A stretch of DNA of 64,000 nt from positions 434,001 through 498,000 of the forward strand of contig MU385724.1 in assembly GCA_022497155.1 (NCBI GenBank). Reading direction: 5' to 3'. The notes below the pieces were generated by a model that made no database searches, had not been told where the DNA came from, and saw only the letters and a program-made list of their open reading frames with translations. Of this stretch, positions 35,389 through 47,201 are shown piece after piece (within the stretch, counting starts at the first letter, position 1; each line of letters begins with the position of its first letter). Both the position numbers and the translations under genes were made by a program. The DNA is from Whalleya microplaca (Eukaryota > Ascomycota > Sordariomycetes > Xylariales > Xylariaceae).

Positions 35389-37005
35389 ATGGTGGTTACT
35401 CAGAAGCCGTCGATAATCCCCTTGCTAACTTCCCAAATCCAGCTATGCCTGGCGCATTATTGCGATTTACACGGACCAACACCTGTTATGGTCACGGAGG
35501 GCTTGCCGGTACCCTGCGGACGTTGCTATGACGAAACTGCTGAGCCAGAGCGGCCACACACTAGTGCTACGGGGCATAGCTCGGAGGCATCCGTTGCTGA
35601 TGCCTTTCGGAAGATTACACTTGCGGCCTCGCGTAGCTCGTCTACCCCCGTCACCGACCAGGACGCGCAAACGCACCGTGCAGCTTTACTTCGAGCCTCG
35701 AAACTAGGGCAGAGCAATGCCGCGCGATCCATTGCTACGACATCTCCCACCACAGCCTCGGCTATCCAGACGCCTCCGCAAAGCCCTCAAAACGTACCCG
35801 AGGCTTTCCATGAAACAAGTAGCAAGAGTGGCATACGGCGCGATTCGAGTTTCCGCCGAACCTATCCCGACACGAAACGAGCGAACCCATGCCAGAACTG
35901 CGCCCTCACGCTTCCAAAGCGACAGGATTCCAAGCGTGAGAAAGACAAGAGCACCGCAGCTACGGACTCAAAGAGCGACCAGCGCGGCCCCACTTTGCGC
36001 ACACGCGCTCCGTATGCCCGTGTCTACGGTGAGGCCAGCCCGCCAAATTCGAGTCCGCAATCCTCGTGTCCTTCAGATGTAGAAGAGGAAGTATCGCCAA
36101 ACGACACTATACGCGCAAGCTCACGGCGCCGACCTACGACTTCCACCTCTCATTCAAGCGTCTCCTCGAAATCTAGTGTGTCACAACATACGCATTTCCT
36201 AGACTACACATCGACTCGTGAGCCGGTAGTCCCCACTACTTACTCAATAGTCCGTGCTTCGTGCCTACGGACTCTCTCTTGCGAGACATTGCCCCGGCGA
36301 CACGAAAGCTCGCAACCTACCCCGCCGCTTACATCGCCAGTATCCCGTATTCCGCCCTCATTTCCGTCACCTCCCAATGATGTGGGCCCAGGGTACATTA
36401 CAGCGGCGCCCACTCCGCAATCTGCTGCTAGTGGCGGTCCCATTTTCTTTGGTGACCCCTCGGCGGGCTACACCACGGCATACATTTTCCGAATTCCAGA
36501 TAGGCACGCGCGCGGCCGCAAGAGGGTGTACGCGTTTCTGGCACTTAGCACGCACCGTGAGCGCCTCGCCATGAAGACATTCAGCTTTGTGTCCGCCGCA
36601 TTCAGGGATTTGGCGAACTGGATCCAAGAATTAGCCGAAGCGGAAGCCGAGCGGGAGCGTGAACGCGAGGAAGATAACAGCCCGATCGCTGCGCTAAATG
36701 CTGCATATGGCCATAGTGGGTTCGGTAGTGGCGGCCCACACGATAGTGGCATTGGTCTAGGCCTCGGAGGTGGGCTGAGCGGCGGAAGTATTGATCGCGA
36801 TAGAGGAAACGAGACCAGCAGCTTCTTAACAGGCGGTGGACGTGGCGGTTACATGCAGCGCATGGGTGGGTCTATGGGACCTGGTGGATTTGCACCCAAG
36901 GCGCGGGGGCTCGCTGAATTGGTCGGGCTCCCCGATTTCTTCATCGAGTTGCATTCACGCTTCGTGAAGCTGCTGTTAGAATTGGCGGTGGTACTTGGCT
37001 CCTAG
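35389..37005 (+). CDS. LST7: folliculin/Lst7-like protein
   Basis: A single 538-aa frame with start context ACCATGG. It matches folliculin at LAHYCDLHGPTP (near residues 25-36), at NPCQNCALTLP (a CxxC motif in the place of the human CEGC), at YSIVRASCLRTLSCE, and at GPIFFGDPSAGYTTAYIFRI followed by ARGRKRVYAFLALS, which is the conserved core of the longin-like domain. A Ser/Pro-rich disordered linker of about 200 residues separates the first two blocks and a Gly-rich linker follows. The protein stops after HSRFVKLLLELA, with no DENN module, as in yeast Lst7. Folliculin-type proteins act with an FNIP/Lst4 partner on Rag GTPases at the vacuole to tune TORC1 to amino acids. The first 18 residues before the conserved start are not family-like. 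Confidence 0.85.
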   Translation: MVVTQKPSIIPLLTSQIQLCLAHYCDLHGPTPVMVTEGLPVPCGRCYDETAEPERPHTSATGHSSEASVADAFRKITLAASRSSSTPVTDQDAQTHRAALLRASKLGQSNAARSIATTSPTTASAIQTPPQSPQNVPEAFHETSSKSGIRRDSSFRRTYPDTKRANPCQNCALTLPKRQDSKREKDKSTAATDSKSDQRGPTLRTRAPYARVYGEASPPNSSPQSSCPSDVEEEVSPNDTIRASSRRRPTTSTSHSSVSSKSSVSQHTHFLDYTSTREPVVPTTYSIVRASCLRTLSCETLPRRHESSQPTPPLTSPVSRIPPSFPSPPNDVGPGYITAAPTPQSAASGGPIFFGDPSAGYTTAYIFRIPDRHARGRKRVYAFLALSTHRERLAMKTFSFVSAAFRDLANWIQELAEAEAEREREREEDNSPIAALNAAYGHSGFGSGGPHDSGIGLGLGGGLSGGSIDRDRGNETSSFLTGGGRGGYMQRMGGSMGPGGFAPKARGLAELVGLPDFFIELHSRFVKLLLELAVVLGS

Positions 37006-38241
37006 GCTACTTGAACTGGCTAGATGACTGGCCTTGCTTATAATGGTGCGATGGGGGCGATATCGGGATCTACGGGTTGCTAAACTTCATTTATGGTTCG
37101 AGCGTTAGCGAAAGCGGATTGCATGGCTCGTTGCATTTGAGAGGAGAGCAGGATGAAGGATATACCCGAGGTGTGTGACGTGCAGGAGATACCCCCGCCG
37201 AGTATCATCAGTTGCTTGACTTGATGTCCTGGCGGTAATAGCCCCACGGGGGAGGAGCATTTGATATCCCATGATCTGCCGATTGTTGAGCGAAGCAAAA
37301 TTCCCCTTGCCTACTTTGGCTCCCCGGGCTTGATGATCATATGTACTTCTATTGGGTTTTGTGTTTTCTCTCGGTGTTTTTCCTCGTTGCTTTGCATCCT
37401 CTTGTGGTCGTGGGATGGGTGTTCTTTGGGGCGCGTTTGTATGGGAAGAAAAGGGGAGCATCTGGACGGGTCGCATGCATGGCATGGCTTGGGACTTGTT
37501 TGACTTTTATACATACATACAAGTGACACACAAAACCGGGCGGGCGGGAAGGGTGAAGGAAATGCATACAGGGAAAGAAAAGTCCTATCTAGGAGGGTAG
37601 ATGGGCTCGGGCAACTTTGAGACGACTGGATGACCGGGGACTTCAACCAACACTCCAACTCAGGAGGATGGATGTTGTGTCCCATGTACTATGTATCGAA
37701 TAGGGGGCCGGCTAGGCGCTTGGTTGGCAGACCGGCTTTTCTAGACGGCGATCATCAGAGAAAAGGGGTTAGACAAAGCGAAAGCTACTACTTATTAGAG
37801 GAAGAATCTTACGGTGTGTTGAGTAATTCTCACAAAAAATCACATTTATTCAAGATAATTCTCATCCATGATCTCTCGTTCCTGTTGGTTTCTAATCGTG
37901 ACACGCGCAATGCAACATCCTCCGGTTCTATTGATTGCTGCTATGATACACTTTTACATACGTTCCCCCGCGTCAGGCATTCATGAAGATATGTATGTAT
38001 GTATGGCTGCTGATGCGGAAGAGCCTCGCCTCTCTATCGAACTTATCATCATCGTTATAGGTACACAGCAGTGGCAGCCGCAGTAGCAGTAAAGCCCTTC
38101 TCCACGACTGCAGAACTGCCCTCCGGAACCTACCTAGATAATAAATTATCTCACCCTCCCCCTTCATACCCTTCCCGCCTGCCTGCCTGTCTGTCTGCCC
38201 GCACTACCCGTCTGCCCGCTTCTCTGTCCTGTACGGCTCGA
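37006..38241. other. spacer between convergent folliculin and Rpt3 genes
   Basis: Both neighbouring genes end towards this stretch, so it should hold both 3' untranslated regions. Microsatellite-like bits (CATACATACA near 37510, TGTATGTATGTATG near 37990) and C/T-rich sequence just before the Rpt3 stop are present. I see no gene. Confidence 0.5.
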
Positions 38242-39683
38242 CTACTTGTAGAAATCGAACTTGTTCTCGTCGCCGGTGCCCTTGACCTGGGAGGAGTAGG
38301 CGTCCTCGAGGTCAGACTGGATGATGTTGTAGCGGTTCTTGCGGACGGCGCGCAGGCCGGCCTCCTGCATGATGGCAGCGATGACGGCGCCGGAGAGCGG
38401 GTCGTTGCGGACGATCAGAGAATCGAGGTCGACCTCGGGCGCGAGGCTCATCTTGCTAGCGATAGTCGAGAAGATCAGGCGGCGCTCGCGGCGGTCTCGG
38501 AGACTCGGGAACTCGATCTTGCGGTCCAGGCGGCCGGGGCGCAGGAGCGCGGGGTCGAGCGTGTCGGCGCGGTTCGTGGCCATGATGACTTTCACGTTGG
38601 CGGTCTGGTCGAAGCCGTCCATCTGGTTGAGCAGCTCGAGCAGGATGCGCTGGACCTCGCGGTCCGCCCCCGTCTGGGCGTCGAAGCGCTTGGTGGCGAT
38701 GGCGTCGATCTCGTCGATGAAGATGATGGCGGGCGAGTTCTCGCGCGCCATGCGGAACACGTCGCGCACCATGCGCGGGCCCTCGCCGAGGTACTTCTGC
38801 ACGAACTCGGAGCCGACGACGCGGATGAAGTTGGCCGTCGTCGAGTTCGCCACCGCCTTGACCAGCATCGTCTTCCCCGTGCCGGGCGGGCCGTAGAGCA
38901 GCACGCCGCGCGGCGGGTCGATCCCGATCTGCTTGTACAGGTCGAAGTGCGTCAGCGGCAGCTCGACCGCCTCGCGGATCTCCTGCTTCTGCATGTCCAG
39001 CCCGCCGACGTCCGCGTACGTCACGTCCGGCTTCTCGTCCGCGCCCAGCATCGCGATCGAGGAGTCCGCCTCCGGCGGCAGGATGTCGACGAGCGCGTTC
39101 GAGTGCCGGTGCAGGGCCACGGACGACGAGGGCTTGAGCTTCTCGCGGTCGAGCGTCGAGAGGATTCGCACGACATAATTGGAACCTGTGCTCGATTGGA
39201 CGATGCCGGTGCTGGTAGAGATGGTTAGCTATGAGATGGGTTCGGGGCTCGCGAGGGGTAAGTAATATCAATTAACTGTTGATGAGTTGGGTGGGTGGAT
39301 GGTTGGGCGGCCTTACTTCTGGTCAATAGCCTCCATGAACTGCCCAATGACCAAGGGCACGCTCTGGATCCTCTTGATCTCCTCTTGTGCGCGGACGAGC
39401 TCGCGCTTTAGGCTTCTATAGCAGAAGTTGTCAGGATTTGATCGGACCGAAAGGAATGAGGCATCATATCGGTGTGGCTGGCTAGCTACCTTTGCTCATC
39501 CTTGATGTACTCCTCCTGCAGCTGGATATATTCCAGATGCCGTTGCAGCTTCTTTAACGTGCCATATTCATCTCCTTGTGACGGTATGGCCTCGATGCTC
39601 TCGATGTTTGGGATGTTTGACGGGATTGATTTGTTGTGTGGTGCCACGTTGTTGGCCGGGTTTTCTACCAAAACGTCACCCAT
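38242..39683 (-). CDS. RPT3: 26S proteasome regulatory subunit Rpt3 (6B), AAA ATPase
   Basis: Three exons on the minus strand, 39683-39490, 39415-39317 and 39211-38242, with introns of 74 and 105 nt, give about 420 aa, the usual length. An N-terminal coiled coil ([22 protein letters not shown], continuing in exon 2) is followed by the OB region ([18 protein letters not shown]) and one AAA module. The module has Walker A GPPGTGKT near 205-212, Walker B FIDEID near 262-267, the Arg-finger region [19 protein letters not shown] and a C-terminus ending DFYK. The end resembles the HbYX-type tail of Rpt3 used to dock on the 20S ring. The enzyme unfolds ubiquitinated proteins as part of the base of the 19S particle, in cytosol and nucleus. 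The coding strand is GC-rich, as expected for a highly expressed gene. Confidence 0.96.
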
Positions 39684-41690
39684 GTTTACTTTGTCGGTCG
39701 TAAAAGTCGGTGTCGTCGAAGATCAAGCAGTGTGTGAGCGTAGTAGCCGAGTAAATACGCTATATGAAGTTGCGTCGGGGGTTGGTGTTGATGTTTGGTG
39801 GCTGGTGGTTGATGGTTGATGAAGGAAGTGACGGAGAGACGTTGTGATGATGGAAGTTGCAGTACGTATGTTTTTCCCTTGCAGCTACTGTAGGAGCTCT
39901 GAGAGGTGCAACGCCAGCCTTGCAGCCTTGAATGGATCTCCTTTAGGTGGACCCGCTTCCTTTGATTAGTCCGATTTGGGACACGCTAGGATTAATATTT
40001 GTTCCGATGGCCTATATTCCACCTGGGCGGCTGGCTACCTTACCTAAGCAAAGCTTAGACCATATGAGCACTTAATAAGGTTGACGATGTCGCATAACGT
40101 CTCCATGATTGGATCAATAATTAGATCAATGATTGGGTCATAGTCGCTGAACAACTCAGGGCGATGCTCCACCTCCCGCGCCAATCCCAGGACTCCCAAC
40201 CACTGAAAGGGCCCAGCCAGGCCATCCCACTGAAGATCTCCGGCATCGCCCGACTGGTGACTGGTATTGAAGGGCGCAGACTCATCCAATGCCGTGTTGA
40301 CGCTGGCAAAGTGGGCAAAGATTGCATGTCGACTGTGTAGTACGCGCAGTAGCTCTTTACCGCTCACTCACCTGCAGCTCCTATTACAGCTGGGTTTTTC
40401 CCGCCCTTGAAGAATGCCCTGATCTTAGGTACAGTCAGCCTAAGATGGATTACTGCATGTATGCTGTATGTATGTATGTATGTATGTATATGCAGATGGT
40501 ATCTAGAGGTAAGGTAGGTATTGGTAGCTCATTGGTAACTCTGCCTGATGTATGCTTACAGCCCTAACCTCTACATATGTAGGTCTACCAAATACCTTCG
40601 GAGCTAGGTCCTACATATCTTCAAATCCCGCCTGGGCTTTGGCTTCATCTAGCAGTCTATTACTCCGTGCATCCATCCACAGATGTATGTATGTACAAGC
40701 AGTAACTTCAACAGTATACCTGACACTCACCTGGCAGCACTTACAGCAGCACAGACTTTTATAGGTATGTGGCTATATATGTGCCTCAGGTATGTACATA
40801 CCTATTTATTTGCTACTTCTTTATACCTGAATATGTATATGAAACTACCGGGCCATCCCCACCAAATTCACGACCTAACCTATGTATGTACATACTGTAC
40901 ATACAAGCATGTCTACCAGCCTGCCTACTACCAGCCTTTTACCTATATATATACATCATATATAGTAGGAGGGACATCAGGCCCTACAGTCCAAACTGTA
41001 CATACTGTGTTTGACAAACCCTCTAACTGCATGTGGCTGGCACTTTTAAGGGTCCCCCCTCCATCGAATGTGTCATACCATCATCCCCCCATTGTACTAG
41101 CTCTTCGCACTGGGTCGAGTCCCCCACTATCGCCCACCACATGCAATATACGTATGTACATACATTAACCTACTACTGTATGTATGTACAACACAGCACA
41201 AGCACAAGCACGGCTCATCCAGCCAATGCATCTGTTGTTCAACCATACTGCGCAGTACGCAGTACATGTACCCGATCTCTTTCTCTGCTTGTATGTAGGT
41301 AGGCAGGCTTTCTCTTGCTTGCACCTGACCCGAAACTTTCTTTCGTCTCTTTTTTTATTTTATTTATTAATCTCATCTCATCTTCTGACGAACAACAAAC
41401 ATCCCGCTTTTCCTGCCTCGCCGTTGTTGCATGCAGGGGATTCCTCAGGCCTCTTGGTCCATTCCGTATCATCACTGTCGTCACTTATAATAAGTCTCTC
41501 CCCGCCTTGCCGCCTTGTCGGCCGTCCCTCTACATAACGCAACTGTTTCACCGGACCGGCTCTCTGTCAGTTCATTTCGTGCACAGTCGCCGCCCGTGTC
41601 TCTTGTGCCATTCACTTCACTACTACATACCAGCCGACCGACCGATCGTTCCTCTGCAGCCTTACTACTACGAAGCAAGTGCACTGAGCC
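39684..41690. other. divergent promoter region with microsatellites
   Basis: The 5' regions of Rpt3 (leftward) and the small gene at 41691 (rightward) lie here. TATG/TACA microsatellites occur near 40466-40490 and in the 40680-41190 stretch. A 107-codon minus-strand frame at 40044-40367 has no recognisable motif, and I do not call it a gene. Confidence 0.45.
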
Positions 41691-42295
41691 ATGTCGTCCA
41701 CCATTGCTATCCCGGCCTCCCGGTCCTCGGCTGCTGCCTATGAGCAATCGCCGAAAGCTGCCAACAGCTCCTCATCGTCGTCATACTCCAGCTCTCCCCA
41801 GACTCCCAGTCCCAGTGAAGCATCATCATCAGAGCAGTCAGCTCACAAGTCGAAGTCGGGTCACCAGCGACGACCCAGTCTGCTCAGTATGCTCTACTCC
41901 CTCACTGCCATCTCACCATGACCCTATCCCTGCCTGGCATGTCGACACTACCTAGGTCTTTATGCTTACTGATTGATTTATCCAGGCTCCGCCTTCAGCA
42001 AGGACGAGTGCACTGTCATTAACATTGGGGACCCGGATGGACCGCCTCGATTGGTGAGTCACTCTTGCTCATACTTACTGTATACAGCATCTATAGCTAG
42101 GCTTCCCTCCTTACTGACCATGGCGGTGGCGATGTGTAGATCTCCTACCTTGCCTCGAGCCAAGGCTTTGCCTGGAACCCCGATCTCTTCGTTCCGTCCT
42201 ACGTCGACTGCGACTATGTTCCCTTAGAAAACCGACGAGAACCGGTCCACGAGATCCGAGTCAGTGACGAGGAAGTCAAGGCGATGCTGCCTTAG
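41691..42295 (+). CDS. small uncharacterised protein, about 139 aa
   Basis: Three exons, 41691-41886, 41986-42053 and 42140-42295, with introns of 99 and 86 nt, join in frame. The first ~65 residues are almost wholly Ser/Pro/Ala with a basic end and look disordered. The last ~70 residues are well structured in composition: VINIGDPDGPPRL, ISYLASSQGFAWNP, FVPSYVDCDYVPLENRR, and a terminal VSDEEVKAMLP. The three-exon continuity and the contrast between a low-complexity head and a dense tail support a real gene. I do not recognise a named family. It is divergent from Rpt3. Confidence 0.75.
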
Positions 42296-43769
42296 CGGGG
42301 GATTAACCACCATACAAGAGACCAGCCACACACGCACCTTGGCCTCTTGTATGCTTCCACCCCCCTGCCTTCACTTTCCTCTAGATACTCATTGACCTTC
42401 GCAAGAATACCCCCTCTGCCATTTTCTCATCACAATACTTGGGCGTCTGGATTCGGACTATGGACTATGGCACTTCCTGGATGGAGGATTGTGGATATTC
42501 GGTCTCGACAACATCATCATTTCCTACTGCACGGCGTGGGATTTTATTAGGGCGGGAGTTACAGACATATTGTCGGGTCGTCTGCAGCGTGTGCAGCGGC
42601 GGCCGGGACGGAAATTGACATTATTACATGGTAAAGGGCAAATCAATCAATGCATGGCCCCCAGAGAGAGAGAGAGGGAGAGATAGGGATCTCGGAGTTT
42701 TTTCTCGCGTGGCATTGCTCATCAGGTTCCATTTCCTCTGTGTTTGTACGTTACATGAAAGTAGTCCCTTTCTTCTCTCTCAGAGACTCGGAATAAGTGG
42801 CGTTGGTATTCCCCCCCGGCGCAGTTAGCTTTAGTATTCTCTCTACATTAGGCTCTCCCCAACCTCGTGGACTTCGTGGACTCCGTGGTAGTGCGAAGGC
42901 TTTACTGACCTTTCACCTGGTGTTTGACTGGCGGTGAGCCGAAAAGGTGCTGTCCTTGCCGTTACATACATATATAGGTTCATCCCCGGCCTCCCCGGCC
43001 TCCCTTTTCTTCCTTCCCAACACCGATTTAGGTAATCAATTAGAGAGTGACTCATGCTCAACTAGAATACGGTCCGCTATACTAACCAACAAACAATATC
43101 TGCCGCATTTGGTAACGTGAAATTGGCAATCATTGTCGAGGGATTGTTATTGCTGTTGTTTCTGTAATTGTAAGAATAGTAGCAAACCCAACTCCCAACG
43201 CTGACGGAAGTTCATTCAACAGACGGGGACAAAAGAGCGCCAAACCAACCAACCAACCAACCAACCAACGGTATCATGCGGAATGGATCCCGGTATTCTA
43301 CACCCTAGTACCTAGCTGAGTACGCAGTATATAGTAGTAGGTAATGTATGTATGCGGATGTAAATTCCATGCGATAGAGCGCCAAGCCAAGAGAGCCAAA
43401 AAGTCGCATCCTGGTATATGTATCCTAGTAAGACATTCCTCGAGAGACACCACGTGGGGCCGACGGATGGGGAGCCAGACTCATTCCAATTGCTGCTACC
43501 TAGGGTATTCTATGCACATACTATGTATGTACATAGCTAGATTCGATTGCGAGCCAGAGACCACGCGGAATATTTGGGATCTGGATACCGATGAAACGAC
43601 GGACCTACCTCACGGGTATTTCGACCCTTCTGGGTCGCACAGTTAGTCGCATACCTAATGTACATACCTACATACCGACCTGCCTACCGATGCGTACACA
43701 GCTGTGTGTGTGCAGGCACATGGGTTGGCTGGCTGCCCATTGACAGATGCCAGTGTTGAACCCCCTTCT

Positions 43770-43836
43770 ATATACATACATACATACATACATACATACA
43801 TACATACATACATACATACATACATACATACATACA

Positions 43837-43866
<30 letters not shown>
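43770..43866. repeat. TACA tetranucleotide microsatellite
   Basis: About 23 uninterrupted TACA units. Frames crossing it give Tyr-Ile-His-Thr or Met-Tyr-Val-Cys repeats, which are not genes. Confidence 0.97.
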
Positions 43867-43867
<1 letters not shown>

Positions 43868-44354
43868 TGCGGTACGTATGTACCTACATAAGCATCTCCC
43901 TGCCTTACATAGAGTTCGCACGGTATTTCAGATACCGTGCATACTGTGCCTTTATACCTACACATATAACCCCACCACAGCGCATAGGATACCGGTAGTG
44001 TTATCAGACAGTCAGAGTCAGGTGCAAGGTGGCGGCGGCGTCCATATGTAGGTAGGTATCGGGCTGTCTTGCTACCCCACGAATGGCGTTATCGGATCAC
44101 CGGATGAGCGCTGCGAGATGGGACTAGGCGGGATTGGGACGCCGCGCCTTGCCTTGCCTAACCCAGTCGGGCGCTGAGTTTGTGTGTATGTACCTACTCC
44201 GTATGTGAGAAGTTTGAGTTTGTTTGACTGACAGCCTGACATCCACCGCCTCGTTCGCGTCCAGTCCAGTGCGTGGTAGTGCGGCTAAGCACGGCACGGG
44301 ATAGTACATTAGGCGTCAATAAGATTGGGTAGCTCGATGTCAGCCGGAACTCTA

Positions 44355-44356
<2 letters not shown>

Positions 44357-44386
<30 letters not shown>
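44357..44386. repeat. AT dinucleotide microsatellite
   Basis: A run of alternating A and T, about 15 units. Confidence 0.9.
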
Positions 44387-44390
<4 letters not shown>

Positions 44391-45055
44391 TAGGTTCGTT
44401 AGTCGTTATTCAGAACGAAGCTGACGGTTCGTTTTATTGTTTCATTATGAAAGTTAGATTGATGATCCAACATCAGATATATGCGCAAGAAATTGTCCGG
44501 AACAAAACAATATTACCAGCTTGTCTTCGTCAAACAGACTTCACCGCATCGGGATGAAATTAACTTAGTGTCTGGGGAGTCGAGGGTTGCGAAGCGAAGT
44601 AAGGCTACCAATCACACGAGGCGCTGGCAGCCAATGCGTGCTTGATTCGGTATTATATATTCATGTTCGCGCCCCCGTTCCGCATGGCCTTTCATGCGGT
44701 GAAGTGAGCAGACGGTGCATAGTCGAACACAACCTATGGTCTTTCGAGTGTGTATTTCGTCCCATGAGCTTTACAGAATACGCATGAAAAACACTTCCAG
44801 GGTTTACCGAACCATCGAAACATGCCTTTGGAAATACCTACCTCTCCGTCTGAACCCATCTACAGCGTACAGTGTAAACATTATACTAAGGGCTAGCCTG
44901 CCTATTACATAGCATTAACTCCCTAGCCCTGTCTCATATTTCAGCATGCCATTATTCCCATAGCCTCGTGTAACAAGCAAACCCCAGCAAGCCCCTTACG
45001 CCTCAGCCTTACAAGCATACCTATTAAGCGACTCCTCGCTACACGTCTACCCCGG

Positions 45056-47201
45056 CTACGCCGCCTCCCACCTCCCCGCCGCCGTCTTGTACCTATGCCA
45101 CCCCGGCCCCGCGCGCCAGCGAACCAGATCCTCGATGGCGGACGCGACGCGTACGAGCGCCGCCTCGCTCCAGCCGCGCCCCCACACGCACAGCCCGAAC
45201 GGCACCGCGAACCCGGACTGTCCCACCGGCACCGCAGCAACGGGGTATCCGGCGTACGAGGGCACGCTCGCACACGCCTGGCTGCCGCCCCCCGGCATCA
45301 TCATTCGGCACGAGCAGGGCATCTAACAACTCCACAGTCCCATCGGCGCGCACGTAGGCATGTCCGCCGTCAATGGCGGCGCGCGCGGTGCGGCGGCCCC
45401 AGCCGAAGGCGCCCTCGTGCAGGGTCCCCGTTGGTGGCCACGGCCAGGTCGTAGAAGTCCTGCCCGGACTCGCTGTTGTACCACCAGGTGCCGTTGCCGA
45501 GGGCACCGGTGGTGGCGTTGTGCGCGGCGTTCCAGGCGGCCATCTGCGCGAGCGAGGTTAGGTTGTTGTGCCGCGCGTCCGTGGCGGGAAAGGTCCAGTT
45601 CGTGAGCCACTCGCCGTAGGCCACGGCGAGCAGGGCCGTGTACACGTTCAGCTTTTGCTGGTGCGCGTCGGGCGTCGAGGCGGGTTGGCCGAAGCCGTAG
45701 GGGTTTGCGATCTGCTTGATGCCGGGGATCCACTGGTGGGTGGGTGGGTGCTGTTAGTATGTAAGTGCCTGAGGTGTAGGGATGTAGAGGGGTGGGTATC
45801 TGTCTTAGTGGACAGGGGGGCTCACGCTGATGTTGTAGACTTCGGCGCCGGCGGCCTCTAGTTGCTGCAGTAGCTTGGTGTACTTGACGCGCTGGTCGGG
45901 CGCGTTGACGGCCTTCGGGACATCATTAGCTTGTGCTCTGAAGAATGGTCAGGGATGTAGGGGTTCATACCGGATTAGTAGACCACTGCGGCATCCAGAG
46001 TCAGCATTTTAATCCTTCTAGACAGTGTGGTGGACGATAGGGGTGGGGGTTTAACCCTATTTCAGGAGTTGTAACTGCATGGTGTAGGTACCCAAGTAGG
46101 GAATTCTTACTCCCCGGCATAGGATGAAAGGAGGATAAGGTAGGTAACTCTGGATGGGATGTGACGTACATATGGGTTCCACGGTAAGCCTAACTTCATA
46201 CCCTTCAGACTTTCCTTGTTCGTGACATGGGCAGAGTAGCCATCTGCCGGGTAATGGCCCAGGCCGTTCCATGTCAGTTTATCGTACTGGTCCGGTCCGG
46301 CCATGATATCCAACAGCAACGCCACGTCCTTCATTGACCTCGCCATCGGCCCCGGGGTATCGTGGTAAAAGCTCCCGGGAACAATCCCATGGCGGGAAAT
46401 CAGGCCGGGCGTCGACTTGATGGTGTACAGGCCGAGATGCGAAGCCGGATGCACGAGCGAGCCATGCGTCTCGGTGCCCAGCGCCACGGCCGCCTGGTTG
46501 CTCCGCACGGCGACGGCGGAGCCGCCGCTGCTGCCCGAGGTTCCCTGCGTCAGGTTGAACGGGTTGCGGATCTGGCCGGCCCGCGTCGAGTATCCATCGG
46601 AGAAGTTCGTCAGGGCCCTGTGATCGGCGGCCTCCGAGAGCGAGGCGTGCCCGAGCAGGATGCCGCCGGCTGCCCGGATCTTCTGCACGATGGTCGCCTC
46701 CTGGGAGTACCGACCGCCGAGGAGGACGAGGCCGCCCTCGGACGTGTTGTGCTTGTCGTCCGTGTAGATGTTGTCCTTGACCACGAACGGGATGCCGTGC
46801 ATCGGGCCGCGGATCACGGACCGAGATCGCTCGCTGTCGAGGGACTGAGCGATCGAGACGTCGTCCGGGTTGACCTCACTGATCGAGTGTAAGTAGCTGA
46901 GGGATTCGTTAGTTCTCCCTATCTCTATCTCCTATGTCTGCTCCCCCAAATTTCGAAGGGCGGCTTCTCACGGGTTCGTCTGCTCGATGCGAGATATGTA
47001 GCACTCAACCAATTGTTCACTGGTCAGTTTGCCTGTCATCATAAAATGCTGCAGGTCGCCGATGGTTGCGTCCTCGATGTATATCCCATTGCATAGGGGC
47101 ATAGGGAAAGGCGAGGCGTCATTATCGCAGCTTATGGACGAAGCTGTCGCGCTGGGAGCAGCAGCAGCTACCACAAGAGACAGAACCATGACAGGCTTCA
47201 T
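45056..47201 (-). CDS. secreted amidase-signature hydrolase with two apparent +1 slips
   Basis: Exons on the minus strand are 47201-46972, 46896-46170, 45985-45971 (15 nt, tentative), 45912-45826 and 45732-45056; introns are 75, 184, 58 and 93 nt. A signal peptide is visible (MKPVMVLSLVVAAAAPS). The amidase signature (PF01425) is clear: the catalytic Lys in GIPFVVKDN, the Gly/Ser-rich GTSGSSGGSAVAV with the cis-Ser, and GTETHGSL with the nucleophilic Ser. In the last exon the frame shifts twice, at a GGGG run (45426-45429) after VATNG and at a six-G run (45288-45293) after NDDAGG. Each shift fits one surplus base, and without both bases the joined length is a multiple of three (about 577 aa). 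Both lie in homopolymers, so sequencing error is as likely as decay. The substrate is an unknown amide. Confidence 0.78.

Larger units (their letters stand above)
42296..45055. other. microsatellite-rich intergenic region
   Basis: The stretch holds CCAA repeats (about 43245-43269), TACA repeats (43770-43866) and AT repeats (about 44357-44386), with AG repeats near 42664-42683. No open frame free of these repeats looks coding. Confidence 0.55.

Noticed and set aside
38071..39228. Long plus-strand frame of about 385 codons opposite Rpt3
   Set aside because: It is an antisense shadow of GC-rich Rpt3 codons and has no domain of its own.
43655..44051. Frames with Tyr-Ile-His-Thr or Met-Tyr-Val-Cys repeats
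   Set aside because: They are translations of the TACA microsatellite.
45913..45970. A third frameshift in the amidase next to WSTNP
   Set aside because: Using the acceptor at CGAAG instead of TTCAG keeps the frame, so no lesion is needed.
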